64,000 nt of DNA from Streptomyces sp. NBC_00154. GTDB lineage: Bacteria > Actinomycetota > Actinomycetes > Streptomycetales > Streptomycetaceae. A program made the translations under genes and the position numbers. Positions 54,834-63,872 of the stretch are shown piece after piece; position 1 is the first letter of the stretch, and each line of letters opens with the position of its first letter. Location: the NCBI RefSeq assembly GCF_026342835.1, contig NZ_JAPEMI010000002.1:1116001-1180000 (forward strand), in the 5' to 3' direction. A model generated the notes under the pieces. That model saw only the letters and a program-made list of their open reading frames with translations, searched no databases and was not told the origin of the DNA.

Positions 54834-56588
54834 GTGCACACCGTCGAGACCGATGTATTGATCGTGGGCAGCGGCCCCGCGGGATCTTCGGCAGCCCTGG
54901 CACTGAGCACCTACGGCGTGCCCAATATCGTCGTGACCCGCTATGCCTCCCTGGCGGACACCCCGCGCGCCCACATCACCAACCAGCGAACCATGGAGGT
55001 GCTGCGTGACCTCGGTGTCGAGGACGAGGTCGTGGCCAAGGCCACCCCACAGCAGCTGATGGGCAACACCGTCTTTTGTACCAGCCTCGCGGGCGAGGAG
55101 CTGGGGCGGCTGCGCTCCTGGGGCAATGAACCGCTGGTGCAGGCTGAACATGAACTCGCCAGCCCGAGCCGCATGTGCGACATGCCGCAGCACCTCATGG
55201 AGCCAATTCTCGCCGACGCGGCGGTTGCGCGCGGTACTTCGCTGCGCTTCGAGACGGAGTACCTGTCGCACGTACAGGACGCGGACGGGGTGACAACCAC
55301 CGTCAAGGACCGGCTGCGCGGGGACATTTACGAGATACGCGCGAAGTACCTGATCGGCGCGGACGGCGCCCGCAGCCGGGTCGCGGAGAACGCGCGGCTG
55401 CCGACCGTCGGCCAGATGGGTGTCGCGGGCAGCATCAACATCCTCTTCGAGGCGGACCTCAGTAAGTACACCGCGTACCGGCCGTCCACCCTCTACTGGG
55501 TGCTCGCCCCGGGCGCCACAGTTGGCGGCATCGGCGCGGGCCTCGTTCGCTGCGTACGCCCGTGGAACGAGTGGATGATCGTGTGGGGTTACGACCTCGC
55601 GGCCGGCGCCCCCGACCTCACCGAGGAGTACGCGGTGTCGGTCGTACGCCGTCTCATCGGTGACGACGACATCCCGGTGACCATCACCTCGTCCTCCGCC
55701 TGGACGGTCAACCATCTGTACGCCGAGAACTATCAGGACGGCCGTGTGCTGTGTGCTGGCGACGCTGTACACCGCCATCCGCCGTCGAACGGCCTCGGTT
55801 CCAACACTTCCATTCAGGACGCGTACAACCTGGCGTGGAAGCTGAAGCTCGTCCTGGACGGCACCGCCGGCCCGTCCCTCCTCAACACCTACACCGCCGA
55901 ACGCGCTCCCATCGGCAAGCAGGTCGTCGAGCGCGCCAACAAGAGCATCGGCGAAACCGCACCCGTCTTCGAGGCGCTCGACGGGCTCTCCCCACAGACG
56001 CCCGAGCAACTGTGGGCCAATATCGCCGGGCGTAAGGACACCACCGAGGCCGCCGAGAAGCAGCGGGAACAGCTGCGTGAGGCGATCGCCTCCAAAGCGT
56101 ACGAATTCAACGCCCACGGCGTCGAGATGAACCAGCGCTACGCGTCGGACGCGATCGTCTCTGACGGCACCGAAGACCCTGGCTTCGACCGCGATCCCGA
56201 GCTCCATCACCAGCCCTCCACCAGGCCGGGCGCCAAGCTCCCACACGCCTGGATCACCCGCGGCCGCGAGCAGCTGTCCACCTTGGACGCGGCGGGTCGG
56301 GGACGGTTCGCCCTGTTCACCGGCATCGGCGGAGACGACTGGACGTGCGCGGCCACGACCGCCACCGAAACGCTCGGTGTCGAGCTCGCCACGGTCGTCA
56401 TCGGCCCCGGGCAGGAGTACGAGGACCCGTACGGCGACTGGGCGCGGCTGCGTGATATCGCCGACTCGGGGGTTCTGCTCGTACGACCCGACCATCACAT
56501 TGCTTTCCGGCACGCTCACGCCACGGCGTCCGGTGACGCGGAGGTGCTGCTCACCGCGGCGCTGCGTCAGATCCTCGGACACGGCTGA
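54834..56588 (+). CDS. FAD-dependent aromatic hydroxylase (PheA/TfdB family)
   Basis: A 584-residue flavoprotein monooxygenase. GxGxxG in VLIVGSGPAGSSAALALS, the DG motif in YLIGADGARSRVAENA, and the GD motif in RVLCAGDAVHRHPPSNGLGS define the class A group. Overall length and the C-terminal thioredoxin-like domain (about 430-580) match phenol / 2,4-dichlorophenol hydroxylases, which use NAD(P)H and O2 to ortho-hydroxylate phenols. GTG at 54834 has AGGAG 7 bases upstream. Divergent regulator and co-directional YceI gene suggest an inducible aromatic-degradation unit. Confidence 0.9.
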   Translation: MHTVETDVLIVGSGPAGSSAALALSTYGVPNIVVTRYASLADTPRAHITNQRTMEVLRDLGVEDEVVAKATPQQLMGNTVFCTSLAGEELGRLRSWGNEPLVQAEHELASPSRMCDMPQHLMEPILADAAVARGTSLRFETEYLSHVQDADGVTTTVKDRLRGDIYEIRAKYLIGADGARSRVAENARLPTVGQMGVAGSINILFEADLSKYTAYRPSTLYWVLAPGATVGGIGAGLVRCVRPWNEWMIVWGYDLAAGAPDLTEEYAVSVVRRLIGDDDIPVTITSSSAWTVNHLYAENYQDGRVLCAGDAVHRHPPSNGLGSNTSIQDAYNLAWKLKLVLDGTAGPSLLNTYTAERAPIGKQVVERANKSIGETAPVFEALDGLSPQTPEQLWANIAGRKDTTEAAEKQREQLREAIASKAYEFNAHGVEMNQRYASDAIVSDGTEDPGFDRDPELHHQPSTRPGAKLPHAWITRGREQLSTLDAAGRGRFALFTGIGGDDWTCAATTATETLGVELATVVIGPGQEYEDPYGDWARLRDIADSGVLLVRPDHHIAFRHAHATASGDAEVLLTAALRQILGHG

Positions 56589-56633
56589 ACCCCTCTCAAT
56601 GCTTACCCTGCATTTCCACGAAAGGTGAACACC

Positions 56634-57545
56634 ATGGCCTTCGCACTGCTCAGGCGCAGGCGAACCCAGGGCTTCGGCGGCGGCACGGGCCTCGCTCTGC
56701 CCCTTCCGCCCGGCGCAGGCGGCCTCGTCCGCGAGGTGCTGGACCCGTTGGGTCACCCCCTCGGCGGCGTTGACGTCACGGTCACCGCGACTGATACCCA
56801 GCGGGTCGCGGCACGAGGCACCACCGATCCGTACGGGCTGTTCTGCGCCGCATTGCCCGCGGGCCGTTACAGTCTGCTGATCACCGCGGAGAGCCTGCAG
56901 CCGCACCGCGAGGCGGTGGACATCGTCGCGGGGGAGCGCGTGCCGCAGGCCAGGACACAGCTGGACATGGCGCGCCAGCCGGAGCTTCCGTCCCCCGGCG
57001 TCTGGCTCTTCGACCCGCCGCACACTGCGATCCGCTTCATCGCTAAGCATGTCGGCATGGCAAATGTGCACGGCCGATTCGAGCGCTTCGAGGGCGGCAT
57101 CCGGGTCCACGAGAACATGGAGGAGTCGCAGGTCGAGGTCAGGATCCACGCCGACAGCATCACCACGGGCAACAACACCCGGGACAACCACCTGCGCTCG
57201 GCGGACTTTCTCGACGTCGAGAACTACCCGTACATCGACTTCGCCAGCAGTCGGTTCGTTCACCGCGGTGGCTCCAAGTGGTCGCTGCAGGGCACGCTGA
57301 CCATGCACGGCGTCAGTCGCTCGATGGCCCTGGATACCAACTACCTGGGCACGGTCAACGGCGGCTACGGCGAGGAACTGCGCTGCGCCGCCCTGGCCAA
57401 GGCTGAACTCCACCGTGAGGACTACACCCTCAACTGGCGCAACATGCTGGCGCGCGGTATCGCCGTGGTCGGCCCGACGGTCAAGCTGGAGCTGGACATA
57501 CAGGCGATGTACCGGAGTCACGACACCCCGACACCGCCCCGGTAG
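56634..57545 (+). CDS. YceI family protein with an N-terminal carboxypeptidase-regulatory-like domain
   Basis: About 303 residues. A basic N-terminus (MAFALLRRRRTQ) is followed by a transthyretin/CarboxypepD_reg-like beta domain (about 25-105: VREVLDPLGHPLGGVDVTVT, LFCAALPAGRYSLLITAE) and a YceI lipocalin-like domain (about 120-300: IRFIAKHVGMANVHGRFERF, ADFLDVENYPYIDFASSRF, LTMHGVSRSM). YceI proteins bind polyisoprenoid quinone-like lipids. No clear signal peptide. ATG at 56634 was chosen; AAAGG lies 10 bases ahead; a GTG 9 bases upstream is possible. 45 bases after the hydroxylase, so probably co-transcribed. Confidence 0.88.
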   Translation: MAFALLRRRRTQGFGGGTGLALPLPPGAGGLVREVLDPLGHPLGGVDVTVTATDTQRVAARGTTDPYGLFCAALPAGRYSLLITAESLQPHREAVDIVAGERVPQARTQLDMARQPELPSPGVWLFDPPHTAIRFIAKHVGMANVHGRFERFEGGIRVHENMEESQVEVRIHADSITTGNNTRDNHLRSADFLDVENYPYIDFASSRFVHRGGSKWSLQGTLTMHGVSRSMALDTNYLGTVNGGYGEELRCAALAKAELHREDYTLNWRNMLARGIAVVGPTVKLELDIQAMYRSHDTPTPPR

Positions 57546-57571
57546 TTCCCGCGCCGTTGAGCCTGCGCGAA

Positions 57572-57603
57572 GTCACCTTTATGACACCGAGGATAAAGGT
57601 GAC
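57572..57603. terminator. 11-bp perfect palindrome after the YceI gene
   Basis: GTCACCTTTAT, 10-base loop, ATAAAGGTGAC. 27 bases beyond the stop. The stem is AT-rich for this genome, so an operator or IS end is as likely as a terminator. Confidence 0.45.
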
Positions 57604-57779
57604 ATGCCTCAAGGCAGGCAACACAACCTCCCGCGCCCCGTCGTCTCGTTGCCTGACCGATCCGCGGGAAGACTTGCCTCGGTCCACGGGGCTCGGACCT
57701 GTAAGTTCGCCCCTTTTTTTAGCGCGTACGTGGGCGGAGTCGAGGACGACGCGGGAGACGTCAGTCAGACCTGCGTTTC

Positions 57780-58060
57780 GAGTTGATGAAGGACCGCTTC
57801 ATGGAGGCGGCCCCAGAGACCTGCTCTGGACCAGATCATGAGACGGCGATGGGCCGTCGACTTCGATGTCCCGAAGCACGGCGGCAGAGCCCGCCAGGAA
57901 CCCCCGTTCCAGCCAGGCAGTCTGAGCGTGGTTGCGCCCGCTGCTGCGGCGGATGTCCGTGGAGGGCTGCACGAGGCGCCTGTCGAAAGTGGCTTGCCTG
58001 CGATCCTCAGCTGCGGGGCAGTCCGGAAGGTGAGGAGCTGCGGGCATAAGCGTAACAATT
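57780..58060 (-). pseudogene. IS5-family orfA remnant
   Basis: The reverse strand reads LPPCFGTSKSTAHRRLMIWS then RAGLWGRLHEAVLHQLE, the end of an IS5-type orfA (HTH region). Upstream matches are only in shifted frames. No element ends recognised. Confidence 0.7.
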
Positions 58061-58602
58061 CAGGTTACGGTACACGATCGGTCTGACCGGGGTCGGACGC
58101 GACCAGCATCGGACGGAGCCGATCGCGCGACACCGCTGCTTGGCCAGCCTGGCGGCCATTCCCTGAGATGTAGGGAACCCGCTCAACTGCATCACGCAGC
58201 CGGGATGCCTGAGGGTGCAGACAGGGACGAGGGGAGTTTGCATCCCACCGTCCCAGAAGGGCCTGGATCTCATCCAACTGCCCCCGGTGTTAGCAACGTT
58301 GCCGGCCATCACACGCCGACACAGGTGCGGCGTCACCCAGCGGTCGAGACCAGCCCGGCGGGACGCCAGGAAGTCGCTTCCGACCGGCCCGAGTGCCGCG
58401 TGATGCTCCGGAACCCCTCGTCAATCCGTTCCGCTCGCCGCTCGGGGTGCCGATCACGCCTGAGCGATCGGCGCGATCGGTGAGGTGCGTTAGTCGTGCT
58501 GATCGAAGGTCTGAACTCGACGGGCATCGCCCACTTCCTCGGCGGCCTCGACCAGGAGTTGTTCTCGGTCTGCCGCCGCACAACGTGAAGGTGCGCACCC
58601 TA
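58061..58602. other. No recognisable gene
   Basis: About 540 bases between IS5 debris and IS630 copy 2. No family or structured element identified. Confidence 0.35.
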
Positions 58603-59773
58603 GTGTCTCGTGATCCTGTTCATGTCAGTTCGAGTTGTTATTTACGAGTTTCTTCACGTTGGTCGCGACGAGTCGGACCTTCGCGAGGACCTCGCCGGCG
58701 GTCGCGGTCCAAGTGAACGGTTTCGCTGTCGTGTTCCAGGAGTTGATGTAGTCGCGGATCTGTTTGATCAGGACGTTGACGCTGGAGAACGTGCCGCGGC
58801 GGATGGACTGCCGGGTCAGGATTCCGAACCAGATCTCGATCTGGTTCAGCCACGAGGAGCCGACGGGAGTGAAATGGAAGTGGACGTGCGGGTTCTTGAC
58901 CAGCCACTCCTTGACCTCCGGGGTGGTGTGCGTCGAGAGGTTGTCCAGGACGACATGGATGTCCTTCCCGGCGTGCGGTTTCACCGCCTTCTTCAAGAAG
59001 GCCAGGAAATCCTTGCCGTTCCGGGTCGGCCTGCACTCGCCGAGCACTTCACCAGTGGTGACGTTCAGGGCGGCGAACAGGTTCGTGGTGCCGTGCCGGA
59101 CGTAGTCGGCGGTGCGCTTCTCGCTCGCCGCGAAGGCGACCGGCAGCACCGGCTGGGTCCGGTCCAGCGCCTGGATCTGCGTCTTCTCGTCGATCGAGAG
59201 GACTACCGCGCCGCCCGGCGGGGCCAGATACAGGCCGATCACGTCGGCCACCTTCTCCGCGAACGCGGGATCTTTGGAAATCTTGAAGGTGCCGGACCGG
59301 TGCGGCTTCAGGCTTTCCTCGCGCCAGACGCGCGCGATGTAGTGCCAGGACACGGTGATGTTCTCGGTTCGCTCCAGGTACTTCGCCAACTCCCGTGTGG
59401 ACCAGTGCGAAAGCCCCGTGCCGTCCGGCGGCGTCATGCGCGTCAGCGCGATCACCCGGGACCGCACCCGCGCCGGTACCTGTTCCCGTGCGCCACCGGG
59501 ACGCTCCCCTTCCAGCCCGGCCAGTCCGTGCTCGGCATAGCGGGTCTTCCAGCGGTCCACGGTCGGCAGTGACACCCCGAGCAGCTCGGCAATGTCCTTG
59601 CGCCGACGCCCCTCGCTCGACCACAGCACGATCCGGCCCCGCGTAGCGATGTCCGCAGGAACGTCCCGGCTGTTCAACAACTCCAGCAACTCGGCGGCCC
59701 GTTCCACGGAGATCTCCACACCAAGAGACCCTGCCACACAAGATCAAGTAACGCTGGCGGAATCACGAAACAC
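58603..59773 (-). mobile_element. IS630-family element, copy 2
   Basis: 1171 bp, same ends as copy 1, flanked by TA at 58601-58602 and 59774-59775. Nearly identical to copy 1, so one has moved recently. Confidence 0.93.
58625..59737 (-). CDS. IS630 family transposase (copy 2)
   Basis: 370 residues with the same motifs as copy 1 (SIDEKTQIQALDRTQ; VVLDNLSTHTTPEV; HFTPVGSSWLNQIEIWF). Differences from copy 1 cluster in the first 20 codons, with one silent change near 59057. Intact. Confidence 0.95.
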   Translation of the reverse strand: MAGSLGVEISVERAAELLELLNSRDVPADIATRGRIVLWSSEGRRRKDIAELLGVSLPTVDRWKTRYAEHGLAGLEGERPGGAREQVPARVRSRVIALTRMTPPDGTGLSHWSTRELAKYLERTENITVSWHYIARVWREESLKPHRSGTFKISKDPAFAEKVADVIGLYLAPPGGAVVLSIDEKTQIQALDRTQPVLPVAFAASEKRTADYVRHGTTNLFAALNVTTGEVLGECRPTRNGKDFLAFLKKAVKPHAGKDIHVVLDNLSTHTTPEVKEWLVKNPHVHFHFTPVGSSWLNQIEIWFGILTRQSIRRGTFSSVNVLIKQIRDYINSWNTTAKPFTWTATAGEVLAKVRLVATNVKKLVNNNSN

Positions 59774-60020
59774 TAGATGTCACGGCCGAGCCCAAATCCC
59801 AAAGCGGCAGCTTTTAGAGCAGCGGAATTGGACCGACGTCTCGACTCCCTTTCGTTACTTTCCGCTCATCAAGAGATCAGTCTATGGCCGTGATTCGCCT
59901 TGCCCTTTCAATCGTGGACAGACGCTTGATAGTCGTTTGTCATCTCACGTCTGCCCAGCTCAGACCGCTTCTGCATAGCATCGTTGCAGTTTGAACTATC
60001 AATGCGAGAAGGGCCCCTTC

Positions 60021-61973
60021 ATGTGCATTCACGGTGACACTCCGTCACAAGAGCCGACCGGGCGGAATCGGCGAGGCTTTCTGCGCAACGCGGCGCTGGC
60101 CGGTGCGGGAGCGGCAGCCGTAGGAGTCGGCGCCCCCGCGCTCGGCGGAACGTCCGCGTTCGCCGCGGACGCCACCAGGAGTGGCAAGACCGGTCCGTGG
60201 AGACCGGATCCGACCGCCCTCCAGTTCACCCTCGCGGTCATGCCGGACACCCAGTTCCTGTACTGGGGCAGCCAGGACAGCGTCAACCGGACACCGCAGG
60301 AGGAGTCGTTCCGCTACATCATCAACAACAGCGGGGACGCCACCAACAACATCGTGTTCATGGCACACCTCGGTGACCTGACGCAGGATGCCGACGCGTC
60401 GTCGTTCCACCAGGTCGACAAGGCGTTCGCCCTGCTGGACTCGCATGGTGCCGCGTACAGCGTGGTGGCCGGCAACCACGACGTGTCCGGCGACGACAGC
60501 CGCGGCGATACGCCGTACCTGAAGACCCTGGGCCCGCAGCGGTTCAAGCGCTCCAAGACGTTCGCCGGGTCGGACCCGACCGGCTACAACACCGCGCACA
60601 TCTTCCAGGCCGCCGGCCGCTCGTGGCTGGTGCTGGCCCTGGACTGGCGGACCACCGACCAGGGCTTCGCATGGGCCAACGATGTCATCAAGGCCCACCC
60701 GGAGATGCCGGTGATCCTCACGGCGCACGACATCGTCTACTCGGACTACGATGACAACGTTTTCCCCTACGAGTCCGGTGACCCGGAGGACAACGCGGCG
60801 CTCTCCGATTACGGCCAGTCAATCTGGGACAAACTGGTCAAGGATAATGACCAGATCTTCCTGACCCTCAACGGGCACTACTGGCCGTCCGGGCGTATGA
60901 CCAAGAAGAACGCCGTCGGCAACGACGTGCACATGCACATCACGAATTACCAGAACCGCTACTTCGGCGGTGGCGGCATGATCCGCCTCTACCACTTCGA
61001 CCTGGCCCGCAACACGATCGACGTCGAGACGATCAACCCGTGGATCCTGGCTCAGGAGCCGGAGTCCCGCACCGAACTGGCAGCCGAGCACGCCCGGATC
61101 ACCGGCCCGGTCGACAACTTCTCGATCCCGGTCGACTTCGAGCGGCGGTTCTCGAGCTTCATCCCGGTTCCGGTCCGGCCCGCCCGGCCCGCCGGCAGAG
61201 AGCTGGTGAAGGGCACGCTGGCGTATTGGCGCTTCGACGGGCAGGGCGCGCCCGGCACCTCGCTCTCCGTGGGCCAGACGATCCACGACCTGTCCGGCAA
61301 GGGCAACGACCTGACGGTGGTGACCGTGCCAGGCACAGCCGCCGACGCGCTGACCTGGTCCGCCGACCACCACCCCGACCAGCCCGGGCACGCCAGCCTG
61401 AAGTTCGTCGGCGGCAGGAACCCGGTCCACGGCTCATACCTGACCACCGGGGGCAAGGCTCCGCTGAACTCCGAGACGTTCAAGACCGGGTACACGATCG
61501 AGACGTTCGTGAGGATGCCGCTGGACTGGGACGCCGGCAAGAATGGCAACGCGTCGATACTCAGCCGCCGGGGTTCGGCCGGGTCCGCCGGAAAGCACGG
61601 CAAGAACACCGACCCGAACGAGCCCGTGGCTCAGTTCGCTATCACGAACAACGGCCGCGAGCCGCAGTTCAACCACTACCCGCTGAACAACACCTACCCG
61701 ACGACCAACTGGGGTCACGGTTTGGTGGAGCTCAAGTGGTGGCACCTGGCGGTGGTGAACGACGGCCGTCTCACGAAGTTGTACGTCGAGGGCGCTCCGG
61801 TCGTCGACAACCCGAACCGCCTGTCGGTCGGCCTCGCCTCGCTCGGGTTGCCCTGGCTGGTGGGCGGCCACGAGTACGCGGGCGCCGTCGACGTCGTCTT
61901 CCACGGCAACGTCGGTGACATCCGCATAGTGAACCGCCCCCTGTCCGCGGAAGAGTTTCTGACCGCCAAGTAG
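60021..61973 (+). CDS. Tat-exported metallophosphoesterase with LamG-like C-terminal domain
   Basis: About 650 residues. The twin-arginine signal NRRGFLRNAALAGAGAAAVG ends about SAFA-AD, so it folds before export. The calcineurin-like phosphoesterase domain has PDTQFLYWG, MAHLGDLTQDAD, VVAGNHDVSGDD, VILTAHDIVYSD and LTLNGHYWPSG as metal-binding blocks. After about residue 400 comes a LamG/concanavalin-type beta sandwich (GTLAYWRFDGQG; YTIETFVRMPLDW; WWHLAVVNDGRLTKLYVEG) that probably binds polysaccharide. ATG at 60021 follows GAGAAGGG. Substrate unknown; nucleotide or phosphodiester hydrolysis at the cell surface is likely. Confidence 0.93.
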   Translation: MCIHGDTPSQEPTGRNRRGFLRNAALAGAGAAAVGVGAPALGGTSAFAADATRSGKTGPWRPDPTALQFTLAVMPDTQFLYWGSQDSVNRTPQEESFRYIINNSGDATNNIVFMAHLGDLTQDADASSFHQVDKAFALLDSHGAAYSVVAGNHDVSGDDSRGDTPYLKTLGPQRFKRSKTFAGSDPTGYNTAHIFQAAGRSWLVLALDWRTTDQGFAWANDVIKAHPEMPVILTAHDIVYSDYDDNVFPYESGDPEDNAALSDYGQSIWDKLVKDNDQIFLTLNGHYWPSGRMTKKNAVGNDVHMHITNYQNRYFGGGGMIRLYHFDLARNTIDVETINPWILAQEPESRTELAAEHARITGPVDNFSIPVDFERRFSSFIPVPVRPARPAGRELVKGTLAYWRFDGQGAPGTSLSVGQTIHDLSGKGNDLTVVTVPGTAADALTWSADHHPDQPGHASLKFVGGRNPVHGSYLTTGGKAPLNSETFKTGYTIETFVRMPLDWDAGKNGNASILSRRGSAGSAGKHGKNTDPNEPVAQFAITNNGREPQFNHYPLNNTYPTTNWGHGLVELKWWHLAVVNDGRLTKLYVEGAPVVDNPNRLSVGLASLGLPWLVGGHEYAGAVDVVFHGNVGDIRIVNRPLSAEEFLTAK

Positions 61974-62058
61974 GGCTGTCCCTCCCGTCTCCGGCCCACC
62001 CGCCGGAGGTGGGAGGCACTCATTCCAGGAGGCGGCGTAGGTCGGCGGCCTCGCATTA

Positions 62059-63061
62059 GGCACTGTTTCTCGGATCATGCCCGGAGCCAGATCACGAGGG
62101 CTGCGAGGGTGATGGTGCCGAGGTAGATGTAGGCGCGTTTCTCGTAGCGGGTGGCGACGGCGCGGAAGCCTTTGAGTCGGTTGATGGCGCGCTCGACGGT
62201 GTTGCGCTTCTTGTAGCGCTCGCTGTCGAACCCGGTGGGCCGGCCGCCTCGAGAACCTCCGTTCTGCCGGTGCCTATGCTGGTCGAGACGTTCGGGGATG
62301 GTATGCCGGATTCCGCGTCGCCGCAGGTAACGGCGATTCTTCCGGGACGTTAGGCCTTGTCCGCCAAGACATGGTCGGGTCGCGTGCGGGGCCGTCCGAC
62401 TCCGGTGCGGCACACGGAGACCTGCTCCAACACGCGGTCGAGCTGCGGGCCGTCACCGTAGTGTCCGGGTGCCAGGACGAAAGCGAGGGGGCGGCATCGT
62501 CCCTCGGCGACGAGGTGGATCTTGGTGGTGAAGCCGCCACGGGAACGTCCCAGACACTCGCCGATCGGACCACCTCCTCCAGCCGGACGGCCAGTTTCCG
62601 CAGCACCGGATCGACCTGGTTCGTCCCCCGGTCGGCCCCCTTTTCAGGGACCGCGGCCGCTGGCGCTTTCCTCGCGCCGGCGGCGTGCTGGTGGGCCCGC
62701 ACCGCCGTCGAATCCACCGACACGTCCCAGTCGATCCCGCCCGCGGCGTCCTCGGCAGCCTGGATGCGAGACAGCAGCATCTTCCAGGTTCCATCAGCTG
62801 ACCAGCGGCGATGCCGTTTATAGACCGTTTCCCATGGCCCGAACCGCTCCGGCAGATCCCGCCACTGCACACCCGTCCGCACCCTGTAGAGAACCCCGTT
62901 GATCACCCGCCGATGATCGCTCCACCGACCCCCACGCGCACCACCAGGAGGTAAGAACGACTCCAGCCGATCCCACTCCGCATTCGTCAGATCCCCACGA
63001 CCCATGCAGCCAGCCTGACCCCAACACCCCACTCACGTCCGGAGATCCGAGAAACAGTGCC
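62059..63061 (-). mobile_element. IS5-family element (IS427-like), ends intact but orfB mutated
   Basis: Terminal repeats GGCACTGTTTCTCGGATC at 62059 and its exact complement ending at 63061; TA flanks both ends (62057-62058, 63062-63063). 1003 bp. Confidence 0.9.
62075..63005 (-). pseudogene. IS5 transposase (orfA/orfB) with a frameshift in orfB
   Basis: orfA from ATG at 63005 (MGRGDLTNAEWDRLESFLPP; DWDVSVDSTAVRAHQHAAGA). The orfB frame is entered near 62560 (GECLGRSRGGFTTKIHLVAE), which may be the normal programmed shift. At about 62352 one base is missing: DHVLADKA runs into TAA, whereas the next frame continues TSRKNRRYLRRRGIRHTIPE and NTVERAINRLKGFRAVATRY to 62075. This second shift is a mutation. 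Confidence 0.88.
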
Positions 63062-63069
63062 TAGCAGGT

Positions 63070-63240
63070 CGCCAACCTGGAGGTCGGTGCAGGGCGCCGG
63101 CCACGTCGGCTTCGCCGACCATGTCGACCAAGCGGTGGCCGTCGATGGCTGGCAGGCGGCGGACCTTGTGGCGCGGCATCACGAGCGGCCCGATGGCGAC
63201 TTCCACCATCGCGCCGGCGCGCGAGTCTTCCAGAGGGTGG
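63070..63240 (-). pseudogene. CBS-domain protein fragment, cut by the IS5
   Basis: The reverse strand reads GPLVMPRHKVRRLPAIDGHR then LVDMVGEADVAGALHRPPGW, the last half of a CBS domain, running into the IS5 end at 63061. The N-terminal part is gone. Confidence 0.75.
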
Positions 63241-63872
63241 GTGGCTCACGGAAGTTCTGGCTCTCTTTTCATGGCGCAGCCGCCTCGGGCGATCGTCGCC
63301 GGCACAAACTGTTGGGGAGCCAGATCGAAACCCCCTGCTTCTACTCTCTCGTCGCCTGGAGGCAGGGAGGGCAGCCACCGCGCCCCGGCCTCGGCTGACG
63401 GGGCCGCCGGATGAGCGGGCTCACGCTCACCCGGCCCCCATCCTGACGCTGCCCCACAGGCCGCTAGCTAGTACCTCGCTTACACCCTCGGCACAGAGCC
63501 CGGTCCTCGGCAGAATCCGGCAGTCGCGATCACCACGTCTTCCACACCCATGCAGTCCCGAGAACAGCGGCGAAACCCGCGCCGCCGACTGGGGCTCCTC
63601 GCAGACGACACGGAGGTTTGCGTGCAAGACGTCGACCGCCCGCAGCCCACGTCAGCGTTCGGCCCAGCGGCCCTGAAAGAGCGGGCACGCGGGCGGCATC
63701 GCCGACGCTTGGTAGTCGAGTATTCGACGCTTTGCACCGTGGCTTCATTGGGGCGAGGTGAAGGAACAGCACGTAGGCGGATACGGGAGCTTCCGTGCCA
63801 TCCAAAGCGGTCGACACCGCAACTCGGCAAACCCGCGTGTCGATTTGTGGAGTGGCTTGCAGACACAGCGTG
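63241..63872. other. No recognisable gene
   Basis: About 630 bases of composition-driven open frames; nothing matches a family that I know. Confidence 0.35.

Noticed and set aside
54795..57521. A very long reverse-strand open frame (about 900 codons)
   Set aside because: It is the shadow of the FAD hydroxylase and YceI genes in GC-rich codons; its sequence has no domain signature and the forward genes have clear motifs and ribosome sites.
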